From positions 4,623,501 through 4,687,500 of the forward strand of contig NC_069131.1 of NCBI RefSeq assembly GCF_026914265.1: a DNA stretch of 64,000 nucleotides, in the 5' to 3' direction. Numbering within the stretch: the first letter of the stretch is position 1; every line of letters begins with the position of its first letter. The DNA comes from Mya arenaria. Taxonomy: Eukaryota > Mollusca > Bivalvia > Myida > Myidae. The notes under the pieces are model-generated. The model saw only the letters and a list, made by a program, of their open reading frames with translations. It ran no database searches and had not been told where the DNA came from. This document shows, one piece after another, positions 11,944 to 23,068 of the stretch. The translations under genes were made by a program, and so were the position numbers.

Positions 11944-12762
11944 GGACATTTCATTGCTATTATCTCCCCTTTTTTGTTTGGCGTTGTGCAAAAGGTCAAT
12001 GTCACATTCGTGGGCATTCGTCACATATTTGTTCTAAAGGGTGATGACATTCAGTGTGATCAAAAATATAGTGTATAGGGCAAGATCTAAACAATCTAAA
12101 TTAACTTTGTGACCTCATGAGCCAACAAATAATCTTTCTAAATTACATGACGGAATGTTTCCTTCAATTGAAAATATAAATTCAACGATTATTCTTTTTT
12201 ATTCAGTACAACATCCTAGCTATAATCATACGCTACAACAGACAAACAAATTCGTTTTCTCACGGCAATTTGAAACTATGAAAGATCAAAAAGATGAACA
12301 GGCACTAAAATTAACAGAAGCCGGATACAATTATACTTTGATTACCATTAAAAGAAGCCCGGTAAACAAATAAATACGTATACTTAATAGACCTTTTTGG
12401 AGATAAAAGGTAATGGCCCAAATGACTCGTAAAGAGTGACACCCGGATACACCAAGAACCGATTTGATTTTAATGTGGATTATTTCCTTTGGCGTATTAC
12501 TAAACCGACCAATTGTATGCATTCGAGTTGTTGCTTAGCTTATATATGTACCAAGCACGAGCTCAGACCGCACTATACTCTGATAGTATCATGCGTATAT
12601 CATCACTTCAGTAAGTTGGACCGTTTGTTTTATAGCTATTTCATTGTGTCCATCACATATAAGTCATATATTCGAAACAAATGTTTTCTAATAGTATTTC
12701 ATTAAATGCAGATACATCATCACAAAAAAGTATATATATCATGAATAAAAAGATTTGCCTTT

Positions 12763-12990
12763 AAAGGGACTGTTCACCAGATTTGCACCAAAAAAAGTTT
12801 TTTTTCTGTAACAAATCTCAGGACAATTATTTGATAAAATGTTTTACTCTTTGATATCCTAATTGTAAAAGAAAATTTTATTTTTTTTAAAAAATCGAGT
12901 GGGAGAACGGGTTCGAACAGGTGTCGCCAAAATTGCAGTCAAGTGTTGTATCCACTATCCACTGTGCTACAAAGGCCCTGAACCTCTGGA
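12763..12990 (-). repeat. tRNA-derived SINE, minus strand
   Basis: Read on the minus strand it has a box A-like TAGCACAGTGGATAG and a box B-like CTGTTCGAACCCG at tRNA-like spacing, then a T/A-rich body ending in TAAAGGGACTGTTCACCAG as read on the plus strand. The neighbouring DNA in copies B and C has no such unit, so insertion in copy A after duplication is likely. Confidence 0.6.
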
Positions 12991-13196
12991 ATATTTATGC
13001 TATATACCTAGCTTGGTAATATCATGTGATAACATCGACTAGCCAATAACGCATAAGGAATGAATTCTACCAGGTAGAAGAACCTAGTAATCTTTTTTAA
13101 TGGAAAAATACGAAAAAAACTGCAAAAAATAAATTAATTGTAAACTATGTGGTACTTCAGTTAGTAAGTTTCAATGCATTGTACACATCAATACAA

Positions 13197-13345
13197 AGCT
13201 TCTATAAGTCAAGCTTAGAATAACTTACATCAATGTTTTTAAAGCTTTTATAAGTCATGCTTAGAATAACTTACATCAATGTTTTAAAGCTTCTATAAGT
13301 CAAGCTTAGAATAACTTACATTAATGTTTTTAAAACCTCTATAAG
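13197..13345. repeat. 46-bp tandem repeat, about 3 units
   Basis: AAGCTTCTATAAGTCAAGCT followed by TAGAATAACTTACATCAATG, repeated at about 46-bp steps. The inverse sequence occurs about twice in copy B (34970-35050) and once in copy C (28305-28340), showing copy-number change since duplication. Confidence 0.85.
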
Positions 13346-14819
13346 TAAACCACTACTTTATTAATTTGGACATCTGAAATCATCTGGGAGCCAGTTAGTA
13401 TGGTTCACTCTGAGATCACAGTTAAGTTGGTTTGTCCCAAAAGGCTGCAAGAACAAAAAGAATGTTTGTTTTTTGGGGGTGGGACAATATTTCTTTACGA
13501 TCTTTTAGTTTCACATTTTATCGTACTTTGAATCTCAGTGTGTACACAAACAACAGCCATAAAGCAAAATAATACTTCTTCTTTCAAGCTTTTCGATGAT
13601 ATATATTGAGTTTTATCAGTGAAATAACAACAGTGAAATATCAATTTGATTTTTTCACTGAAAAATAAGGAGTGAAAATATCAACTTTTGGAACGTACTT
13701 ATACATCCACTGTAGTTACTTTCCATTGATCAAAACAAAATACTTCACTTTGAAATAGAAAATGTTGGCCAAAAAGAAATTCAAATAGGGTAACATAAGT
13801 TTAAATAAAGACATACATGAATTTGGAAATAAACAACTAAGTGTTTTTTAACAAAAATGGTTATCCCGTTTTTCAAACGTTTTCTTGATCTTGAAGCCGA
13901 ATTCATACCAATCAAATTACAGACGAAAACAATTGCTCGAACATAGATAGAATGTTATATCATTGTTTGAATGTATCTTAAACTGTTTGTCGTTGTTATA
14001 AGTAATACGAACTTCCCGGAAGATTCTCAAAACAATTTTAACTGATTCACTGATATCTTTATTACCCCACCCACGCCTCAAAATTTGTCAACATCCTGGC
14101 GTGGTCTCGACTGGCAAATGACCTGTCTTCAAGCGAAACAGACTGGTCTCTGACAGTGAGATGACTGAATATCAATGTAATATGAATCACACCCTCAAAC
14201 CAAGACACATGTTATATATCCAATGATTATCCGCAATTGTTTTGCTAACACGTCCGACCGTTCAAATTTTCATTCACTAAATGGCGGCGTAGTAACTTGG
14301 TTATGTATTCTTGCCCGTTTAAACTGACAGTGTTTTCGTTATTTTTTGGAACATAGATACACTAATAAAACTTCATTGATTACTGTTCATTAAATCTTTG
14401 CACTTAATTACGAGCGAATAATAAACCATAAAAAATAATATCAGAGAACATTTTCTCATCAAACCGGAAATAGAAAATTGACAGTGAGGGGCGTCCTACG
14501 GGTAGTGGCGTAAATAACACCCTTTAAAAAAAAATCTATAAAACTCGGAAAAAACGCATTAAACAAACAAAAATTTGATTATTTCAGTGTCATATTTCAC
14601 ACGGGGTCATAGAAACACTATAGTTTCCCTTGTAGCTTCGCCACTCGTGAATTTATATGAAATAAATTCTTAAACTGAAATAAACAAATATTCTCTATTT
14701 ATTTGACAATTAACAAACGCCTATAACAATAAGCACATGTGTTTGTATCCGCTTTCTTTCTTCTTTATCTTAATGTCATCTACCACAATTTCCATTAGCG
14801 TTCAGACTTCACTTACTCC

Positions 14820-14919
14820 TAGAGGATGAAATGCACCCAGCCAGATCGGTCTTCCCGAAAATATTGCATATAAGGCCATGTGAGTGAGCTCTTGGCTCAT
14901 TCATCCGGATTAGTCAAAA
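14820..14919 (+). promoter_or_regulatory. proximal promoter of precursor gene A
   Basis: A block starting GAGGATGAAATGCACCCAGC, then CAGATCGGTC, then a TATA box (CATATAAGG, TATAAGG at 14869-14875), ends about 45 bp before the ATG. The same order and spacing recur upstream of copies B and C, with copy B almost identical. Conservation through the short leader (CATTCATCCGGATTAG before the ATG) suggests a shared transcription start about 20 bp before the start codon. Confidence 0.65.
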
Positions 14920-17900
14920 TGCTTCGTTTTCTACTGTTGGGGCTAGTGGTATCGGTGTTTTTATCGTTTCCTTCAGTGAGGGCCGACGGTATGTTTCACT
15001 TTTTCTTCCTTTATATCAAAAATAAAAAATATTTCTTGATTGTTTAATAATAATAATAATAACAATAATAATATAATGATAATATTAATTATAATAATAA
15101 GTATAACTTTAAGTATAATTATTAATATTTGTTAATAATACTTATAATAATATGCGTTTCATTGTTTATGTCTAAATGGTGTTTTGAAAATAAAAATACC
15201 GCTCACATTGCGTTGACATTTTTACATATTTCATAAGTGTCAATTTATAATTCAATGGAAACTAGAGGGACAAGCCCAGTAGTGAAGAATTCAGAAATAG
15301 CCCCTGTTAAGAGGCACACGGCAAATGCCCTAACGAAAAAGCATTGAACTAGCGAAACAAATGAATAACTACAACAAATACATTCAATTGAATTGTCATT
15401 CAAAAGTAAACCGAAATTGCTTTTTCATAGTTGTAAATTTAATGCATCAAAATATTTCAAAAGTATGCATACATGTATTTAATGAAAAAGTAAAAGATTT
15501 ATAAACAGACGTTTCCTTGTTGCTAAACCAGCATTTGGAACTCTCGTGCACCTTTTCCAAACAGCTACAAGCCCGCGTTCGAATCTATCCTTTGTTAATT
15601 CTACAGTACCAGTGGATGTTCGAAGTTGTATATTAACAGTTTGACTGGTTGCAATAACTTTTATTGGTTTAACTACGAACTGTATTGTCTAAAATATGTC
15701 CTTGGTACAAAGCCACTCGTAGGGCTCTTGATGAAACGTTTCCCTTGACCTTGGTATGTTGTCTGTGCTGTCTTATTGGCATTTACCGTTTTTGTTCAAT
15801 TATGATTATATATGATCGAACAAAACTTGATTATGTCAGTCCATTGAAACTAAAGGAATCAACCTACGACATAGAAATATTTTTATATTTATTTATTGAA
15901 ACCAAAAGTTAAAAGTAGCAACATCTTCCCAACGTTGAACGGTGAATCAGTATGAAATAAGATCAGTCTCTCACGCCGGAATTATAAACTTGACATTGAT
16001 CGGAAAAGGATCAAAGATGTAAATGATTCTATTGCAGATGAACTGACCGAACAAGAGGTACTAGAAGCGGTTGAAAGAGCGCTAGATGGTCAACTCAGGG
16101 ATACAGAGGTAAGAAAGGAACACGACTTGCTAATAGTTTGCATCCAGTTTCAATCGGTTTCGATATCGTAAAAATGCGTCAAAGATATTTTCAATTACGA
16201 TGATGGGTTAATCGCAACCTGTTGAAAACATTTGTTGTTGTATTGCAACTGGTTCTGTTTCTATACCACTTTTAAGGTCCGGGGAGCTGGTGATAGCGAT
16301 AGCGAAGAATTCGACTGTGAAGGAAATCCAGAATGCGAGAACTGTTTTGCCAACTGCGAGAGTGAAGAGGATTGTGCAGTGCTATGCGCTGTGCTCTTTG
16401 GTCAAAATAATGAAGACAAACGTGGAAGGTCAATAATTATACGTCATTATATTTTGTTTTGCTCTCAGCTGGTTATGGTTGCCAGTGTGTGTATACCACG
16501 TGATAAATTACGTCATATATGCTACGTCAGAAGGCAATATTTTGCTTAAAATGAAGACTTATAACAAAGATAACTTTGACAAAATGTTTGTCGAAGTGTT
16601 TTCAGAAACTACCCTTTCAATCAACCTCTGGTACAAGAAGGCGGGGCTCTGTTTGCGAGGTCGACTGCGTTATGTTTCATTTAAAATGATGAAGAAATAG
16701 TAAAGTTATCTTTGTTTAAAGCAAAAAAAAATTGCCTTCCGACGTAACATTTATGACACAATTTATCACGTGGTATACAAACACTGGTTGCAGTCATTAT
16801 CGATTTTATTTCCAACAAAATGATGAGATTGCATAGGGATTCATCGGTGAAATATAGACTAATGTTTATCATTTTTATATATGTCACTGTTTGACAGTTT
16901 AGACCATTTTTAAGTTAGACTCAAATGTCAACGCGCACAGGGAATATAATTATATATGATTTCAACGATATAATTTCTGCAATAACAATTGCACACGTTT
17001 TTCTTTATGGAATTTGCTCGCGTGCCCAACTGTGCGTTCATACAGCATAAACGAAAGAGAAAATGCGGCCAATCCTGAAACAAAATAATGATGACGTGTT
17101 TAATGGCAATGAACATATATGAGCCACATTCTTCGGAATAAAAAGATACCAAAATGTAATCATTGATATTAAAATATCAGACCAAAAATGCTGAAAATAG
17201 TGATTTTTTAAATGCTCTTTTACACTTCTTTATTTTAAAAAGAATGTCATTGATGCAACATTTTATAGACGATAAATGATCATTGTATTATCTCATGGTT
17301 CATAACAACGACGGTTTTGGTCCCGATTCATTTCAAAAACATACTTAGTGACTGTTTCAAGCGACCTGATTGTTCAAAAGTATTATATAATTCATATAAG
17401 TTTTCTTATTCTTTGTTCCATAAAGGTTCTAAGTAATGATACATAAGGGCTATTTATAATGACAAGACGCTTTTCTGAAGTCCCGTATCACGTCCAGTTC
17501 GCTGTGTAAACGCATTTTATACACCGAACAAGACGTGATACAGGTCGTCAGAAATAGCGCTATCGTTATTTTCATTTTATTATATGCCTCGTTCCATGTT
17601 TAAACACTCCGCTTTCAGTTTAAGCTAATGAAACTGCTATTCGATTTATACATGATACTTTGCGGAATTTAAGTGACGGAAATGACGTCACAAATCAATC
17701 ACAATAATGATTATGTACATAACTACTATGCTGATGCTATGCTGATACGGGTTTTCAATTCAAAATTTTAAATACGGCATGCTGTAGTTAAACTGATGGA
17801 TATGGGAAAAGAAAATAATAGGCATATTAAAAAAAAACTAGAAATGTACGCTTTCTTTGGTATGGATGTGTTAGATATGCCTGTCATGCACCAGTCAGTT

Positions 17901-18590
17901 GTAACCACGGCCCCAAGGTCTGGGGTATACCGGGGATAGCAGGGGAAATGGGCCGTATTTTTACCTTCCAGGTTGTCCCGCAGTGCCGGGTGAATGCAGT
18001 GGTTTTGTCTTCACGCCAAATATAGCGGGAAATAGAGTCCCTTGGGTGCGGGGGCATTTGGCGGGGGTTTCACGAGCCATTCGTCCCAGGCGAGGACTTT
18101 GCCCGGGCTTGGCTGGACCGAAAGTCAAAGTCCCTGCCGGACCTGGGGGGGGGGGCGTGGTTACAATTGACTGGTGCATTATTAATATAGTTTTGTTTTG
18201 ACTTAGTATGTGACGTCACAGTTCGAATTCAATATGCGTTATGCGTGTTCTTACTTGTTATAACGTATTTTACTTATTTCTATGGATATCATCATAACAT
18301 TTTCCGTTCTGCTCTCTCAAATTTATTTTAACAGAATACCCAATAAATGTATCCATGATTTGCCAATTATATTTTTAAAATTCGAATAAGCAGTAAAACA
18401 CACCTGTAGTAGGAAATGATATGCAGACTCAACAGAGTAAATTTTAAAACAATGTTTGCGTTCTCTATTAATTTTCAGTGTAATGACGCGAGGATGGATA
18501 CGACGAGTCAGGAACCCTTTCCGCAATATTCGCTGGCCACGAATTCCACGAATTCCACACATTCCGATTCGGCTTGGCAGAATTAAATAG
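14920..18590 (+). CDS. secreted cationic-tail peptide precursor, copy A (four exons)
   Basis: Exons: 14920-14988 (signal peptide, MLRFLL start), 16038-16108 (acidic propiece), 16277-16428 (six-cysteine acidic module ending EDKRG), 18479-18590 (cationic tail and stop). Exons 2-4 have good GT/AG sites and matching phases. Exon 3 has cysteines spaced C-x5-C-x2-C-x3-C-x5-C-x3-C among many Glu and Asp. Exon 4 encodes four residues, then a 32-residue tail starting GWIRRVRNPF and containing RWPRIPRIPHIPIR, with nine Arg, one Lys, five Pro, two Trp and no acidic residue. A basic cleavage site (TR before GW) and an acidic pro-part with a basic tail resemble antimicrobial peptide precursors. I recognise no named family. 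A neuropeptide or matrix peptide is possible. The signal-peptide exon is one base shorter than in copies B and C, so its frame closes early as assembled: either a non-functional copy or a sequence error. AATAAA lies at 18640-18645. Confidence 0.65.
15044..15165. repeat. imperfect AAT-rich microsatellite in intron 1 of A
   Basis: AATAATAATAATAACAATAA and similar. Purer triplet tracts occupy the same intron in copy C (27487-27532) and copy B (34135-34182), so the ancestral intron already carried it. Confidence 0.8.
16458..17293. mobile_element. insertion in intron 3 of copy A, containing a foldback
   Basis: Copy B reads straight from GTCATTATATT to CATAACAACGACGG, while copy A has about 840 bp between these points. 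The insert holds a foldback with arms of about 95 bp (16487-16582 and 16697-16790, sharing GTATACCACGTGATAAATT) and, at 17013-17100, the repeat also seen at 3529. It may be one composite element or two nested ones. The exact ends are not resolved. Confidence 0.7.
17889..18178. mobile_element. GC-rich MITE, intact copy in intron 3 of A
   Basis: Starts TGCACCAGTCAGTTGTAACC and ends GGTTACAATTGACTGGTGCA, an inverted repeat of about 20 bp. The body is about 290 bp and markedly GC-rich (GGGGTATACCGGGGATAGC, GCGGGGGCATTTGGCGGGGG). Copy B has an unoccupied site (ATATGCCTATAAATAACATA near 32175), so insertion followed the duplication. A G-run of about 9 sits near the right end. Confidence 0.9.
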
Positions 18591-18965
18591 CCATAGACGT
18601 GTCATCAGATCGTGCTTTAACGGAACAGAAATGCTATCAAATAAACAAAAATACTTAGGGGAGTAAAAATTGCGAAAAACAGTGCTTACACACAGTGTTT
18701 ATTAATTGCCTGTAAAATATAGCATTAGCTGTAATTATTGTTTAGAGAAACAGGAAAACAAAATATCAGTTCAAATTTGTTAAAGATACGATTGTGCACA
18801 TTTTGATAAAGGTTTCGCACATAAGAATATAATGGAATGCATGTTAACAAAATAAGTGTCACGTCCGGCTATGTATATCATGACTGCCTGCAGTTTTTCT
18901 CTAATTTAAATTTAATGATATGTGCTCGTAGTGAAAGAATTAACTCGCGATGAGCATGGTTTAGT

Positions 18966-20225
18966 TAAAGCGACAGTCCGCAAAAGTAACCGTATTTCAA
19001 AAGTTTTTAATAAGTTCCACATTGTTTCAGACCGACTGAACCGCAATTATTTTTTAAAAAATCGCTTTAATAACTTAGATTTAACAAATTGAAAATTGCC
19101 GAAAGTTGCTATTTTTAGACGGCAAAAGAGAAAGTAGGTCTACGGTTTTTCCGACTACTCTTGGGGGCGATACTATTTCCCGGTCCCGGTCTCATCCGGT
19201 CTCCTCCGGTCTCTGTTTTATAGTAGCTATCGGGCGTGATCAAAAAGGTGTTAATGACCGCGGGGGGTAATAGGATTACAAAAGATTACAGTTGATTAAA
19301 ACATTAGATATTTGATGATAATTATGTCACTATTTATTTCAAATTTTATATCAATAAAACATAAAATAAATTTAGGCAAAGATAAAAACATGAAATATGC
19401 ACATGTACTGAAATTAATGTCATGAATAACAAACACATTGAGTGTGTGTTTTTTTCATATTAAATTCAGTTATAAGTATACTATTGATAATAGTAATACA
19501 AAAAATAACAATGCTTGACTACATGTAAATCAGATATGAGTCGGATATGCAAACATGGAATTTTTCAATTGTAATCATTTATGCTTATTTTTTTTTATGT
19601 CGGGGGGGGGGGGGGGGTAAACATAAAAGGAAGAACAATAACATAACATAACATAATTTAAAAGGTGCAATTCTAAGTTACTTCATACTCTAGCCGTCCT
19701 CAATCTTTTATGCAAAAAACATGAGCATTTGTACTGCATCGCATCTTTCTCTACACCTTTAACACGAATTGCATAAATAGTGTATACCTATAACAAATTG
19801 CATAAATTAAGACATAATGTTTATATATTTTATACCATTTTGTTACATATAAAAACAAATAAGATTGTCAAAATCGTGTTATAAACATCAGCAACACAAT
19901 CCGTTGCCTGGGGCCATAAGTTATGAACCGGGAATTATGAGACCGGATGAGACCGGATTTTACGAGGAGAGACCGGGAAATAGTATCGCCCTGCGCATGC
20001 GCAAGAACTTTGGAATCCCACTGTTTTTTCTATTTATATAACCGTTAACTCTCGGGGGCCGATAGTTAAGAAGAGATATTGAAAATGACACGAAAAACTC
20101 ATTTCTAGGTCGATTTGAACCAAATTTTTTTTGGATTCGTCAGTCAGGAATGCTTATCAACACATAGATGATTTTTTTTTTTTTTTTCATGGCTAATTTG
20201 CCCGATTTGCGGACTGTCGCTTTAA
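18966..20225. mobile_element. 1.26-kb non-autonomous DNA transposon with TTAAAGCGACAGTCC ends
   Basis: Left end TTAAAGCGACAGTCCGCAAA; right end TTTGCGGACTGTCGCTTTAA. Further inside, a second inverted pair (CGATACTATTTCCCGGTC near 19170 and GACCGGGAAATAGTATCG near 19973) extends the symmetry. Copy B has the empty site GAGCATTGTTTAGTTACAATC at about 31495-31515, consistent with TA-type target use, though the exact edge is ambiguous by two bases. A G-run of 14 at about 19603 and AT-rich non-coding DNA fill the centre. Confidence 0.85.
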
Positions 20226-20419
20226 TACAATCTACAAGATCGTATCTTTAATTAAAGAAAGCAACACCCACTTTTAAATTAGTACATGCAATATGTATAT
20301 TCATAATTCTATTTCTAACCCTGTTCCTGTCTTGTAAAGTAAATTCTGAAATCTAAGTGAATTGTTTGTTTGTTTCCGCTTATGAACATGTATGTTAACT
20401 CGTATTAAAGGAAAAGGCC

Positions 20420-21173
20420 ATTCGGAACTTCTCGGTCATTTTTATCGAAAACAATCGGCGGTTTACAATGTCAGAAATCGGTACACTTTAACTACGCAGC
20501 AAGTAGTAATTTCAATTAATTTAGCAGTTTACTGAACAAATACAAGCTAAATCACTTCATTTAATTAATAATATGATTCAAAGTTTTACGAACTACTTCT
20601 ACTGATGTACCGGCATACATCCGAGGTTGTGTCCGTAGAAAATGGCCGAGGTGTTCCGAATGAGGAAAGGTTTTTGACATCTCGTTCAAGGTCGCATCGT
20701 TTAAAGGGCACCAAATCGTCCCACTAATTGAAAGTTTGGTAGTGTCATTCGAAACACTCGGCCATTTTTAACCGAAGACAACATCGGATGTTCTCGTTCA
20801 AGGTCGCATCGTTTAAAGGGCACCAAATCGTCCCACTAATTGAAAGTTTGGTAGTGTCATTCGAAACACTCGGCCATTTTTAACCGAAGACAACATCGGA
20901 TGTATGCCGTAGAAATAGTTCGTATTTTTTTAATAATATTAAAATGTAGTATTTTAACATGTGTTTGTATATCTAAGTTTAAATTGATTGTCAGTGAAGT
21001 GTATTATTGCATATATAATAAAGGTTCCAAAGAGTTAAGTCATTAAGTTAAACTGCTAAATTGAAATTACTACGCCATCTTCTTGCAGCGTAGTTAAAGT
21101 TTAAAGATTTCTGATATCGTAAACCGTCCATATAGGTTGTTTTCGATAGAAAATGGCCGAGCAGTTCCGAATG
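20420..21173. mobile_element. foldback element (CCATTCGGAACTTCTCGGTC ends), expanded copy
   Basis: The left arm begins CCATTCGGAACTTCTCGGTC and the right arm ends GGCCGAGCAGTTCCGAATGG. The shorter sister at 30911-31247 has the same ends (CCATTCGGAACCCCTCGGTC and GGCCGAAGAGTTCCGAATG). The extra length here comes from the internal tandem duplication at 20681-20902 and nested arm copies. It sits exactly between gene 3' flank and duplicon end in both A and B/C, so the insertion predates the duplication. Confidence 0.75.
20681..20902. repeat. 112-bp tandem duplication, two units
   Basis: CTCGTTCAAGGTCGCATCGT is repeated at 20681 and 20793 with the intervening sequence essentially identical. The unit contains an arm-like AACACTCGGCCATTTTTAAC. 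Confidence 0.9.
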
Positions 21174-21408
21174 GCTTAGTGTCACATCGTGCAGTATTTT
21201 TAGGCGGTTACGGCGATATGTTAACGCGCCAATTTTTGCCTCAAAAGTGAAAATATTAAAGTAAAGGTTCAAACATTAAATCAAGTGTTTCATGAGTTAT
21301 AATTGCGGTTCTTAGACATTCAGAGAAAAGGTGTTGTATTTATTTGCCATTGTGAAAATGCTGGTGAATTAATTGAGTTTGACAAGACAAGAGTATAAGT
21401 GAGTTACA

Positions 21409-23068
21409 GATTTGTGTCCTAGACTAGAAGAAATGTTGTTCTTTTAATGGATGACTCTTGTTTTAGGCCGGTTATTTATAAGTGTTATGAAGTAAATGAT
21501 ACTTTCAGATACTTAAAGAAAAAGGGGGTGTGTTGTTTTGTAAAATATTGAGTACGCCGTTACATATAAAGTTACAAATCGAGGTCTTAATCGGAATGCC
21601 ATCGAAGCTACGTGATTTCATTGGTTACAATGAGTTCAAATGTATTTCTGATAATTTCATGAACAATGTATTTAGTTTGATCTACTATAATATGAGTATA
21701 ATAATTACATTGCTCAATTCAGATTGAAAATTTTCTAGTTGCAAAGTTGTCCTGATGTAACGTCGATTAGTGCATTCAGTCTGCATTGTGTACAGGGCGA
21801 CGTCAAAATGCTTCATTTACGTTTTATGACGTAATGGACCGAAAACAAAATGGTTAAGAAGACATATATCTAAGCGACCATACTATCATTGAGTACTAGG
21901 CACTAACACATCCAACCTATAAGATCTTTGGCTACCACTTACAATTTTTATTATAGGTTTTATTATAAAACAAATGGGCTTTCTCATGATAATGTCATAG
22001 ATAAAACTGACAGAAGTCGGATGCAAACCCGGATATATGCAAACAATAATGTATTTTTATGTTGAGTATTACTTAAGCATGCATTAAAACCGCCAATTAT
22101 TTACTCTTCGTTTAACTTTTTACTCATAAATCAAAATCACTTAAGTAAAATGTAAACGTCATCCAACATTTCTATTTCATAATGCTTCATATATTTCATA
22201 GCCACCCTAATTTGATTGCTGATAACCAGTTGATAAAATATGTATTTATAAGTCGAAAACTATATATAAAATATATATCTAAGTCGAAAAATAGCGTTTA
22301 CATATCGAGGGGTGAAAGCGAAAAGGTTCTATCTGCTTCTTTATTTAATGTCACTTAGAACATTTCCGCATTCACCCCTCGATATGGGAAACACATTTTA
22401 GTAGGTAACAACTATTTGAATCTTTGCAATTTGAATTATCGCTTCGATGACAATTTTTATGTTCATTGTTTGTACTTGTGTTTGTACATGCTATAGGTAA
22501 ATAAGTACCTGAACGTATAATTGAAGTAAATGGTAAAATTTTGCTCTAGTTTAGTTCTCAGTATTATATATCAACAGGCTGGCCTAAATTTCACGAAACT
22601 TCTTAAGCTTAACAGGTTTAAGTAGCTTATTTCAATTAGCCAAAATACATACTTAAATTGAATTTTGATAAATGAAAAATGGTTTAATGTAATTAATATA
22701 TAGATTATTCCTATCTAAAGTATAAAAACTCCAAAATAAATAAATATGACGCAATTTATTGAAAAACAAATATAGTGAGCTTAGTTTAAATCTGTTATCA
22801 GGGGCTAAGAAGATTCGATAAATTGGGACCAGTACATTTGCTATTTTAATACAGTCTTACTCCGTTCGTAAATATCTCATAACTAGAGTAATTACCAATC
22901 ATAGTCCCGCCAACACATTTATTACTCTGTATAAACATTATGAGTGCGATTATTCAAGTTAACTTATTTGTAATATTGGGCGAGTCATGACTTGTTCTGT
23001 GTACAACACTGTGTTTTGCGTTTTAAGTTAATTTTGACAACATTTTCAAAACAAATGGCTACCGGGAA
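21409..23068. other. gene-free stretch with one foldback
   Basis: AT-rich DNA with no supported exon. At 22299-22392 the arms ACATATCGAGGGGTGAAAGCG and CGCATTCACCCCTCGATATG form a perfect-looking inverted pair around about 45 bp. Confidence 0.6.

Larger units (their letters stand above)
10960..21408 (+). repeat. duplicon copy A (forward)
   Basis: Segmental duplication homologous, in inverse orientation, to copies B and C. Matching landmarks include TGTCTTAATGATGTTGGCGT (about 11067), the 12430 block GACACCCGGATACACCAAGA, gene exons and introns, the 3' flank through GTGCTCGTAGTGAAAGAATT, and the far flank CGCCAATTTTTGCCTCAAAA to CTGGTGAATTAATTGAG (about 21220-21390). Copy A is longer than B because of later insertions (11130-12040, SINE 12763, 16458, 17889, 18966). 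Confidence 0.85.

Noticed and set aside
18323-18562. 79-codon minus-strand frame
   Set aside because: Antisense shadow of exon 4 of copy A.
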